Part shown: piece after piece, positions 25,000 to 36,800 of the stretch
Layout of the letters: every line of letters starts with the position of its first letter
Numbering within the stretch: position 1 is the first letter of the stretch
DNA from: Populus alba
Lineage: Eukaryota > Streptophyta > Magnoliopsida > Malpighiales > Salicaceae
Direction: 5' to 3'
Length of the DNA: 64,000 bases
Assembly (NCBI RefSeq): GCF_005239225.2
Contig: NC_133290.1
Span: 11,106,204 to 11,170,203, forward strand
Notes under the pieces: generated by a model
The model's database searches: none
Told to the model about the DNA's origin: nothing
The model's input: the letters and a program-made list of their open reading frames with translations, nothing else
Program-made: the position numbers and the translations under genes

Positions 25000-26480
25000 A
25001 GAGTGTCGAAGTAATAAATAATCCAGCAAGACCGAGGTCGAAACACAGGGAGGCGAACTATATAAATTAAAAATAATATATATTTAATAAAACAAAGAGT
25101 TTATGAGAATTTTATGGGATATTAATGTAAGGATTAAACAATGATAAAACAATTATCAAGGTTAGAGGATCCACTAATGGTATTATAAATAAGTATAGTA
25201 TAAATTTTTTTTATTAATTAACTGGAAACCATACACAAAGAAGGTTCCAATCGGATGATTTATCCTTAATAGTTCATTATAAATTGTTAACATGATCATA
25301 TTAATTATCTTATTTAAGTAACACCAAACTTTTAAATATTGTTAGGAATTCATGATGCTAACTTATGTTAACAACAAATCAAGTTTCTTTCATAGCACAT
25401 GTGTAGGTTATACCATACGGTGGGCTATGAAAGTGCCAAGCATTTACTGTATCAAGTTTTATACAACACAAATTTAGACTAACCATTTAACAAGCAAGGT
25501 ATTAAGAATTAGTAAGATAAAAAGATAAGACATATTAATAACAAACTTTCTTGGATATGAACATTGAAATCCATGTTGAGTTTATATATATATTTAGTGA
25601 AACCTTTTTACCTTGACATAATAAACTTAGCTAAACATAATGAAGAAGATAAATATAAATAAACAACACAAGAACATAAGTATAGTAAAGGAAAATATAA
25701 CATGAAATAAAACTTAAACATTACAAAAATATAAATAAAAAGAGCAAGAGCAAGATCTTGATTTTAACAACCAAGATGCTTAAATGCATGGAAAATACCT
25801 TTTTTTATATGCTAAAATTTGAAACTATTGATTTAATGACTAATTGTTAAGTGGGTGGCTATATTTTGACTTGGTGACAATATTTATCTTATTGTCTGAA
25901 CAAAACACCATTGCTAACATCAGAATTTGAACACATTTTTTTTTATGAAAGTTCTAGGAAATTGTCTCAGCTTTCTAACACAAAAAAAATCAGTGCATTA
26001 GGACTTCTATAACTCGAGATATGGGCTGAGCAGTGTCTGAGCTACATGACATATTTAGACTTCTCTGTTGTTGCTACAATTTGAACTTGAAAACGACCTT
26101 TTTGAATCTTGGACTCCTCATGAAAGTTTTAGACATGTGTCTTAGCTTTCCATCCATATATAGCAGACCTAAATCCAAATTCTATAGCTCTAGTTATGAT
26201 CCAATAACTAAGTAGTGTTCCAGTTTGGACTGAACCAACATCTTTTTTCTAAGCTTAGCCCTCTCTTTGTCTTCTCAATTTTAGTAGTTAAACTCATCAA
26301 TCAATCATTTTATTTATGTGATAAGCCTGCACTTAAGATGAATATTTACCATAAATTAAAGGTATCTTATATTATTAGATATGTTATTATAAAACATACT
26401 CTAGCTAAGGATTTATTGCCATTTCAAGTGCAAAATGATGATATATGAGAAACACTTTCTCTACAAGGATTAGTCATCTT
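25000..26480. mobile_element. Probable LTR-retrotransposon terminal fragment
   Basis: The stretch starts with GTCGAAGTAATAAATAATCC, CGAGGTCGAAACACAGGGAG, a phrase common in plant LTR-element termini. It also contains a diverged direct repeat of about 172 bases: GAAAGTTCTAGGAAATTGTC at 25948 and GAAAGTTTTAGACATGTGTC at 26120, each followed by TTAGCTTTCCA- or CAGCTTTCTAA-like text and then TATAACTCGAG / TATAGCTCTAG. No coding domain is present. Exact ends and superfamily cannot be set from sequence alone. Confidence 0.4.
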
Positions 26481-29400
26481 CATTAAGCGTTTATATCCTG
26501 TATATCTTGATGAACTTGATAATATCTTGTCCCCAGTCAGTTTCCTCTGCCTTAACATATTCAAATTGATTGAGGGACAATCTTCCAATCAATGGATATA
26601 CAATTCTAGACCTCTAAATCAAGCGTGGTTTATTCTCAGTAATAGATATAAATCTCATCTACATGTTTCAGGTATGTTAATGACATGTTTATATCCCAAT
26701 CTCCAAGATTAATTTGTCAAAGTATCCTACCTAGTTAGCCTTAACTGAAAAATAAAGTCACCCATAAAACAACCAATTTTGAGGTTGCTTTTTCTTGATA
26801 GGGTTTATTTTATAGAGAACAAAAGGAAACCAGGCACCATAACTTGTAGGGGAAGAGAGGGGGGAATCTTCCATAACAACCTACCTTTGGAAAAAAAAAA
26901 CCATGAAAATGGTGAATGGTTTTGTAACTTCCTGATTTTGTTTCAACCTCTTTTAGTTTATGTTTTTCTAAAGAAGAAAAAGGGATGGAGAGAGAGATTC
27001 CAAAGGATAACAAGAGAGAAATTCTAGAAAAAATAGTTAGCAAAAGTGAGAAAATGAGAGAAAAAAGAAAGGAAAATGAGCAAAAGAATAAAAGGTTGAA
27101 AAGGAGTTGGAAACAAGAAGAAGAAGCAAACACAATCTAGAAAAGAAAGCAACATTATGACTTAATGTATATTACTTACCTTTAATGAGAGGGTATAGCT
27201 CAATGAGCACACTCCTTATTAACGTCTTTTAAATTCTTAATAGAATGTTTATTATTCATTTATTGTGGTTAGTTATTAGTTTAAGGACAATATAAGTTTT
27301 TTAATGTATCAAATCATGTTTTTAAGTAATATGCATTGTTTTGAAATGTATGTTCAAAATGGTATTGAAAGCATAGTTTGATGTTTTAGAATTGTTAATG
27401 TAAAGATGATTTAAATCACAGCTAAATATGCTTTGATGTTTAAGTCAATCACTAGATTTGTTTTGATTTCATTTGTTGGCAAGTGATTTACCAAAAATAT
27501 GATCATTGGCTATTTTTTATGAGACTTAAGGTTTAAATAAGCTATGTTCATGATAATAATAGTTGAAAACAAGTGTTGTCAAAATATAGTAACAGTGTTT
27601 AGAAATAAATTTTTGAGGATCTAAGGTTTGTTTGATTTAACTATTACATTGCTTTTTTGTTTGTTTTCTTGAGTTTTTTATGGTTTAAACAAGTCATTAA
27701 GAATATGTTTGAACTAAGTTGTTATGTTTAAGCTGTTATTTTGGGATTTTAGTCAATTTATGGATTTAGAGCATGTTCTGGGTTTTTCTGGGCTTCTAGG
27801 TTGGTGTTTATTAGTTGTCAATTTGATTTTCTTGCAATATAAAGTTTTGGCTTGTCTTATGTGTTTTTATTGAAGCTTAAACTTATACATGATTATTCTC
27901 TGCTTATATTTTATCCATTTGAGGTTTGGTTTGGATCAACTGATCCTTAATGAATTTGAATATTTGGGTTAGGCTTAAGGCTGTTGAGATTCAACTCTTG
28001 AAATCTATGGCATATATTTTCATTGAATAAGTCTTTTGGCTTCACTTATCCATATTTTATCTCTCTATGCTCATGATTTGATACAATCTAGTCTTTAGCT
28101 TTGATTGAATTTCTGGGTTCATGTTGTGTTCTTTGTGTTCATAAGGATATTCAACCAATATTTCTTGTTTGGTCATTTCTATTTTTGTTTTGATTATGGG
28201 TTCTGTTTATGAGCTTGGGCTAGACTGAAAAGCCTAGTCCATATGATTAATTTGGGCCTTCGATTTATGGGCCAGGCTGGGAAGCCTAATCAATGTGACT
28301 GGGTTGAACCTTTTAAGACATAAGACTATGTTTGGCAATAAAAAATTTGTCAAGGGAAAAACATATTTTTGGGTCATTAAAGCGTGTTTACGAAAAACAC
28401 CCTTAGGATATTTTTTAAGTTAGTGATTTTTAGCTGAGGATGTATTTGACAAACATACCCTACCATTTTTTTCAACCTTGTATTTTTATTTTTTAATGTT
28501 TTTTTTTCCAAACATGCCCTTCTTTTAATTTTAATCAATCTTCATATTTTTTTAGGAACCATTTTGTAATTAATTTTAGGTATTTTATACCATTTTACCT
28601 CCTTTGTATTTAATATTTTTTATTGTGAATATCTATGTAAGACATTTTTCTAGTATTAAATAAACTTTTTTTTTATAAAAAAATATATCTTTTTAAAAAA
28701 TTAATATATACATTTATGTTTTAAAATTTCATATGGCCAAGTTACTCCAAAAAAATCCATATGTAGCATTTTTATCTAAAAAAAAAATACAAGGAAAAAA
28801 CAAAAACAAAAAACAAAATGCATTGTATGATTTAACATTTTAATTAAAAAAATACCAAAAATATTCAAAAGAATATTTTCTATATTTTGCATGCATCATG
28901 GACTTAGTAACTTGTTTATTAAGCCCATGGTGACTTGGCTTAATTTTCAAAAAATATAAAAACACCACCTTGTTTATTTTTAACATCAAGGATTACAAAC
29001 TTATTCGTAAGATGTATTCGTGATATTTTAAAAGAAATAAATACAAAACTATGTTTTGGTTTTAGAATGGTCATGTTTGATCTATAAAATCATGGTTTAT
29101 CTTATTGAGGTGGATCTACTTTGATCAATAGACAAACCAATGTTATAACAACACAATGATGCCTTAAGTATGGTGTATTAGAGGTGATATTGTTTCCTTA
29201 TACACCACTAGTTCTCTTATCTAGACTCTAAAGACCAATTAAGGTTTCTAATGATGAAAATACTAGGTGGCGACTCCAAACCTTTTAAACTATAAAAAGG
29301 ACAAGAATTTCTTGTTCTTCCCACGCCACCAAAATTTGATCTAGAAGGATAATTGTCATGATGTTATACACGTACAACATAATGACAACTCCATTGTGTA

Positions 29401-29900
29401 GTTTTTTATGGACTAAGCTTTTATGCTTGTCTATTTGTTGTATATTAATTTGATTGGCTAGTGTATTTATTTTCAATATGTATTTTACATATATTGTTCA
29501 TGCATTGTATATTGGATATAGATTAATACCTTCATGTATAACATGCTTTAATTTGTTATAGCACACATAATTTTCCAACTTAGATAGGGAATTAACGGTT
29601 TGTCTTATGACCATCGGTCAAGGTTCAAGCTCATAAAACAACTAACTCATATATGAATGCTTGCTTGGTAATGGTTTACATGTGTGCCTTAACTATTTAT
29701 AGCAATACCCCTATACTATTCTTATAGGAACCGCCATTGGATAGATTTAAGACTTTTAGATAAGGTAGAAAACTTACTCATATTTCACTTAATGACTAGA
29801 ACCTGCTTATAGGTAAATTATACTAAATATTTATATTGCATTTAAAGCAAACCTAACCATAAAATCATTATTTTATTTTTGGGATCCTAAATATAGGTGT
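26480..29900. other. Non-coding repeat region, possible 5' LTR of the following relic
   Basis: I recognise no gene. The right part (29262-29340) contains CTAGGTGGCGACTCCAAACC, a short gap, then CCCACGCCACCAAAATTTG. This pairing is typical of the end of an LTR in the Tat-like Ty3/gypsy lineage. It lies about 600 bases upstream of the open-frame relic at 29.9 kb in the same orientation, so the two may belong to one element. GTTTGG-type ends near 28326 hint at a nested MITE, but I could not close it. Confidence 0.35.
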
Positions 29901-29919
29901 TTTACCTTTGAAAACATTG

Positions 29920-31640
29920 ATATGACACATACATTTGAAGAATATAGTAGGATTCTAGATTTTTCAAAAGATAGTTGTAAAGTTTATTGCAGATAGAGAT
30001 TTAAGAATATTGCTTCTAAAGTAACTAGATTATTGTGTTTAGGTAAGGTTAACTAGTGTAGAATATCTAATGAAGGGTTTAGATGGAAAAATATTGAAGT
30101 CAAAATGAAGAAAAACATAAAAATAGGAAAACTAAGAAATAAAAGATGCAAGATAGTAGTAGCGTTTGCCATATTTAAGCTAATTTTGTTTTAATCCGAC
30201 ATTAGAGTCACTAGTCTAGGAGCTGTAAATGCATTAGTAGAATATAAACATACTAAAATCAACCATTCTGTTGCAATTTTGAAAAAAATCATGCTATCAC
30301 TTAATCATTATGGGATGTGCAAAAAAGAAGTCATAAGAAGTTGTATTCCAATGTTATATTTATGGATTGTTAGCCACATTAAAACCCCCAAAGATATTTT
30401 CAATATTTGCTTATGGTTTGATCTAAAGACTATTGAAGATTATTATAGATGAATCTTGGAAGGACTTGGATGAGAGAGCACAAGTAGCGAAATATGTTGC
30501 ACTGCCACAAAGCAACTTCAAATAAAAAACACCATGAATGAATAATACAACATGAATAATAAGTTGTGGTAGCAAAATATAGGTCTCCTTGATCTAGGTA
30601 ACTAGCTATATTTATTATGCACATGCATTGGTGACCAAACACCTTAGGAGAATACAATATGTTCTTAGGACTCTAGAGTTAGCTAATTTTATTGTTTTAT
30701 TTAGAAATCAATTGTCTCTTGAAGAATCGGGCCTTATTAGACTAGATTAAAAAAAGGTTTCTTATGGTTAAAAAAAAAAAGGAATATGACTGAATTCATA
30801 TTTAACCAAAATTATGCTATTTGGAGGAATGAAAGACTTTCTATGATTGTTGAAGCCATGAATCCCAAACCTTTGAATCTGAAGTGGGGCTTTCGCAGAT
30901 AATTGAGGAAGGGCTAAAGAGAAAAATGGTTAGTAATGAAGACGAGCTGAAAGAACAGTTGGAAAAATCTAGAATCAACCTCTACAACAACCAAAGGCAA
31001 CAATAACTTTTGAAAAAACTACTGGAAGAGAAAGATAAAATGAGGAAGATAAATACTAACAAGAAAATCATAGCCTCTTTGAAAAAGGAAAGAGAGAACA
31101 TAAGGAAGAAGTTAAACACTGAAAATGAGAAAAATTGGTTGGATTGGATTAATATAGAGGAAGAAAAAAGAGTTTGATCGCAATACATAGGGGTTGAGGA
31201 AGAGATTAGTGCTAGAAAAGCTACCAAATATGATACTAAAGACTATAAAAAAAGGGTTGAATCTTCAAAATAGCAGTTTGTGGTGGTGCAATTTGAACTA
31301 GAGATTCAAAAGGAAGAGCTAAGCAGTTGAAGGGCTTATACTTCAAGATAAAAAGGGAGCAAACATGATTGTTAAAGGTGTTAAGACTATATTAAAAGTT
31401 TTAATGTTCAAATTAACTTCAAAATAGTCAAGCTTGACATTGAGAGGGAAGAGTTGTAAAGGGCAATGACTAAAGTAAATCAGTTAGAAAAGGAACTATA
31501 AGTGCTTAATAGAAGTAACAAGGCCTTAACTTCTAATAATGATGTCCTGATCACCGATAATATATTATTTCATGACAAGATAATACCAATAATAGAGCAA
31601 ATTAAACGAGTAATTCATCAAGCTGAAAGGTTGTAATAAT
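29920..31640 (+). pseudogene. Relic of a transposon-associated DUF7745-like ORF with coiled-coil tail
   Basis: Frames shift, and many stops interrupt, but collinear pieces are readable: HTFEEYSRILDF, KVTRLLCLGKVN, GFRWKNIEVKMKKN, LGAVNALVEYKH, IPMLYLWIVSHIKTPKDIF, LDERAQVAKYVALPQSNFK, ALVTKHLRRIQYVLRTLELA, then a YAIWRNERLS-like segment. A very K/E-rich stretch follows (DELKEQLEKSR, KKERENIRKKL) that would form a coiled coil. This order, a DUF7745-type plant domain followed by a coiled coil, is known in gag-like proteins of plant LTR elements; the family name is from memory and not verified. The copy cannot encode a protein. Confidence 0.5.
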
Positions 31641-31649
31641 AGGCTATTT

Positions 31650-33760
31650 AGGTTAGAAATAATGTGGTGAAGTACTGAGAGTATTTGGATACAATTACTG
31701 TTTTTATTATAAATATAATCAATAGAGACAATGTCTTTTATGAGTGGTGATGTAGATTTTTTTTTTTTTCATTTTGAACTATCAAATATATATAAACTCT
31801 TGTTTATTATTATATGAAATGGCTACAACTCTTTTTCTTTCATCTAATATGTACAAGATTCCACTATGATAAAAACTTGGGAACATCAAAACTTCAAACC
31901 TCAATAACCACATTTACAACTCCAAAATACCCTTAATTAGTTTTAAAAATAAAATAAAATTGAATAAAAAAATCTTTTAGATTCTCGATCTATTTTTTGG
32001 CATGATTATAGATTCAAAACAACTTCATTGAATACCTCTCCTGAAGATGAACCAATCAACATCAAAATTGGTTTTTTTTTTTTATCAGTGTAATGTGATT
32101 GTTTGAAAACTTTACTTTTCTTTTCCCTTTCTAATGACTTTTTTTTTTCTTTTTTTAACATTTAGAGACTGAAAATAATAATAAAAAATAAAGTTTAAAA
32201 TTGAAGTATAAATATTTTAAACCATAGAGATTAAATAAAAAAAATTAAAAAACTGGATAGAACAAATTAAATTCTTGCACACCTTAATGAAAATAAGTTA
32301 TGAGAAAAGTTATAATATAATATGACGGTGGAGACTGGTATTTTCTTTGGTGTCTGCGAAACTAGAAGAAGAAGATACCGCCCTACCAGATATCTTTTGA
32401 GATAGCCTCTCTACTCCCTAAAATAATTCTTGTCATTTAAAATAAATCCTAAACAAAAGACACGTAGGCAAAAAAGCGTCGAAAAAAAATCCAACAAAAG
32501 CCAAAACTATCCTTGTGTGGCTTAGAACCGAACTCCCTCACCCAGTAAGAACCGCGCAATCTTCCTGCTCCATCTTCCCACTTGCCACGTGTTCTCCCTG
32601 CCTCCACCCCTTTCCCTCCCTCTCTCTTTTCGTTGCTGTCGTCTTGACATGATTTCCTAGTTTCATGGAAAACTACAAAACAGCCATCTAACTGTATAGA
32701 TGCTTACATTTAGGTATTAAAAGTTTCTATTCGAGCACTACCTTAGTTGATTGGTTTTCCTCCGATTGCAAGCGGCAACAAATAATTTTATATTTATTTT
32801 ATAATTCTTGTTACCCTACTATCTAAATATTGGAAAAAATTGGAAACTTAATTGAGCTTACAGTAAAACTCCTTTTTTTTTTTTAATTTTTATTCTAGGT
32901 TATGTAGATAAAACTCTCATGTGGATTTATTTGAAATTCAAATTAGATAAGAAGTTGAGTTATTTTTTTTTTCTTGTCAATTTCATTATTTTTTTTAATT
33001 TTATCCATATATTTATTTTTATTAGTTATTAATGTTGTTTTTGAATTGGTTGATTGAATTATATTGGACTAATACCTACATGATTTAATTCTAAAACTAA
33101 GTTAGACAAATAATCAGATTATGAGGTTTTAAGATTGATATATTAGATCGAGTTTAATAACAATGCTAAATAATTCTCTATGATCTGAAATTTTTATCAT
33201 GTTTATTCTTTTATTTGATTTATAGCGTAGCACTACCCTGTAAGCTAATGTTTTTCTAATTTTTAATTAAAATATTTGAAAATTATAAAAATAAAAATAA
33301 ATTTTAAATTTGCTATTTTAATCATGAAAATGTAAATATCATATGCATACTTTAGTATAAACAGAACATAATCATTTTTTAATTATGAATATTAAAGCAA
33401 AAACCATACATAACCTAATAAAATATAAAATTAACTACATAACTTGATCTTTTATGTTGAAGTTTATCTACATCCAAACATTAGATTTTGGTTCGAAATT
33501 ACTTCCATGTATGATCTAATTTTTTCCAAGAGATGTTCTAATTCGGATGAAAAAAAAAAAAAAATCAACCCTAAAAGTTGTTAATTGCTTTTAACCAATA
33601 CAACCGGTTCCATTTCATTTAGGACAATGCTGCTTAATTTTAGGACCCAAATGAATTATTTATAAAGTTGAAGACTGATATGTAGTTTCTCAAACTTTTA
33701 AGTACCACTATAATTTCTATGATTAAAAAACAAAGACAGTCTCTGTGTTTTGTTCTTCTC
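31650..33760. other. Intergenic region upstream of ABC1K8
   Basis: No gene is seen. A short less AT-rich patch at 32490-32640 contains the palindrome CACGTG (about 32586-32591), a G-box-type sequence, followed by CT-rich sequence. It lies about 1.3 kb before the start codon of ABC1K8, so a regulatory role is only possible, not shown. Confidence 0.4.
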
Positions 33761-33840
33761 CTTCTCCAGCTTCCCTCTACCTCACTCTCACACCACAAAC
33801 TCTCTTAGGACACTCCCCTCCCCCACCCCCTCTCTAAAAA

Positions 33841-33864
33841 ATGAATATTAGGGTTTTGAAATAA
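33841..33864 (+). promoter_or_regulatory. Upstream ORF in the ABC1K8 leader (7 codons)
   Basis: ATG AAT ATT AGG GTT TTG AAA TAA ends 20 bases before the main ATG, in a leader that is otherwise pyrimidine-rich (33757-33838). If the transcript starts upstream, ribosomes would meet this start first. Its effect on translation is inference. Confidence 0.55.
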
Positions 33865-33884
33865 GAAAATCAAAATCTGCATTA

Positions 33885-36800
33885 ATGGCTTCTTCTTTAC
33901 CTCTACCGGAGCTCATCTTTCTCTCCCCAAAAACCAGAACTCCAAAACATCACCACCACCTGCTTTCTCTTTCTAGACACTCTCTCTCTAAACTTAACTT
34001 TTCTGTTAAAAAAACTAAATTCAACCTTCCTCTTCGAACTCCAGTAATTCGAGCTTTGAAGGAGGATACTGCAGTGATCGAGGAGAGAGAGCGAGAAATT
34101 TTGAAGGAACTGAATGGAAATGGAAACGGAAGAGTGAATGGATCAGTGGAGAGGTATGTAAATGGTGGATTGGTGAGTGTGGAAGAGGGAGAGAGTAGTA
34201 GTAATGAGAGTTTGGTGAAGTATGTGAATGGAAATGGTGCTGCAGCCGTGGCGACAGCAGAGATTTTGGTGGAGGAGAAGAAGGAAGGGTCGAAGGAGGA
34301 AGGAAGGCAGAAGAGGATAGAGGAAATCGGGAAAGAAGATGCTTGGTTTAAGCGTGCCGGTCAACAACAGATTGAGGTTTTATTTCCTTTTTTGATCATT
34401 TAAGAGAAGTTGTGCCTGATCATTTTGTTTCATAGGAAAGAAATGGGTCTTAGAGTTTTGGTGGTTCATAGAAATTATGCCTGCCAGGTTGCTAGCTAGT
34501 TTAACTGCTAAAGTCGCATTTTACTGCGCAATCTGGCTTGAAATTTAGCTCATACCTGGGTTGAGAGGGTGAAGGAAAGGGAAGAGCAAGCAACAAGCAT
34601 CTCTCAATTTGTACGAAAGAGAAAGTATTTACAATCATTGTGCGTTGTACATTGTAATTATGCTTGCCATTGGACTAGATAGTCATAGTTGTATGCCTGG
34701 TTCGAGTTTATCCTCTGTATCACAGATATAATAGGATACAAGTATGGATGGATTACCAGAGAAGTAGAGATTGATGGTCATTTTAGGAAATGTGCCCCAC
34801 CAGTTGGCTGTTTATCAACAGATTGATACTTTTTAGGGCATGTGGTTAGTTGTTATGCTAGATATGAGACTTTGTGATAGAAGAATTACACTAACTATAG
34901 TTGAGCAAGATTGCGAGCTTTTTTTGTTTCTGCTTATGTTTTCTATGCATGTATCTAGTCCTGTATTGTCTTAGTAGTGGTCATTGAAAGTTATTTGGAT
35001 AGCATTTATATTCTCCTATTTATTTCAGGCTTCATTATGATGTCATCACATCCTGTCTGAGCACATGTGCTCTTACTATGAAATATGGGTTCTGAAACAC
35101 TGCCCTTTTTGTATGACAATACATGGGTCTTACAGGTTTCTGTTGCACCTGGTGGGAGATGGAGTAGATTCAAGACCTATTCAACGATACAAAGGACTTT
35201 GGAAATATGGGGATCTGTTTTAACATTTATCTTCAAGGTTTGGTTGAACAACCAGAAATTCTCTTATCGAGGTCAGTGATCTCTAATTGATTGGTATTGG
35301 TTGCTCTTGTTATTTATACTTCATGTTGCATTTATGTGCCTGACGTTCTCAATAACCCATGATTTTACACATAGATATGGTTAATTTTTCATGCATAGTC
35401 ATGGTTAATTTTTCAGGATGACTGGCCTCTAAATTTCACCTGTTAAGCTTTTCCCTCTTTTTAACTTTCTGGCCTGTCTAATTATACAAATGAAATTAGC
35501 AGGAGGAATGACGGAGGAGAAAAAAATGGTGAGGAGGAAGGCCCTTGCCAAGTGGTTAAAGGAAAGCATATTAAGATTAGGTCCAACATTCATAAAAATT
35601 GGCCAGCAGTTCTCCACAAGAGTGGACATTCTTGCTCAAGAATACGTTGATCAATTGTCTGAACTTCAGGTCTAGATTCTTTCTTATAATATTTAGCAAA
35701 ACGGCTTCCCATTGTTTGTATTTTCTTTTAGTTGGTTCAATTTTCTTCTATAGTCTACCTCTTCCTCCTTCGGAGTTCATGATTTGTTTGGAATGGTTTA
35801 AATTGATGTATTCTTGCAGGATCAAGTTCCTCCATTTCCATCAGAGACTGCTGTTTCTATAGTTGAGGAAGAGCTTGGAGCTCCAGTGGATGATATCTTT
35901 GATCGGTTTGACTACGAACCCATAGCTGCTGCAAGTCTTGGTAATATTTTCTTCATGTTGGTTGGTTTTTGATGGGGAAACTCTTGCAATTTGCTGATTA
36001 ACATTCCTCGACCATTTCTGTAACGTTGCAATTTCTTTCTTTTCCTTTTTCTCTCCCTCTGTTTCTTAATGCAGGCCAAGTTCACCGTGCAAGATTGAAA
36101 GGACAGGAAGTTGTGATTAAAGTCCAAAGACCCGGTCTCAAGGATCTTTTTGATATTGACCTAAAAAACCTGAGGGTTAGTTTCCATTATACTTAAGAAA
36201 TTATTTACGTACTTCACTTTTGGTGAGGCCATGAGTCTTTTGATATACGGAGCATGGAAAAGTTGCTGATTTTTTCCAGGTAATAGCTGAATACCTTCAA
36301 AAGGTTGACCCAAAGTCAGATGGTGCAAAGAGGGACTGGGTTGCAATATATGATGAATGTGCGAACGTCTTGTACCAGGTAACAATATTGCCTTTATGGG
36401 CTCATCTTCTTGGTTGCTTAGAAAGATACAAGTGGCATTTACTCTTTTACTCCCTCCAATTTCCCAAGTCCTTTTTTCTTTTTGCAATAATTAATGTTTT
36501 TCAGTTAAGTTGGTGTAGTAAGTTCACTCATTTGAGGTTTTTGATGAATTTTTCTTCCAATGATAAAGTTGCAAATGAAATGAGCACTAGGACAGTCATG
36601 CTTCATAAAACAACATCCTACTCATCTTAGTCAAGTTGAAATCAGGATGTGGGACGTGGATGGATAGGAAGACAGAAGGGAAGACCTCTACAATATTGGT
36701 TGTGGTTGTAATAAAAGACATGGCTATGATAAAGTTGCAAATTAAATGGTCATTAGGATGCTCATGAAACAAAAATTTTACAATCTTTAGTCTATTAAAG

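Noticed and set aside
27183..27225. GAGGGTATAGCTCAATGAGC looks like the 5' part of a tRNA
   Set aside because: No TTCRA-type B box or closing acceptor arm follows at the right distance.
32586..32591. G-box CACGTG as a proven ABC1K8 promoter element
   Set aside because: It lies 1.3 kb from the start codon and a six-base palindrome occurs often by chance.
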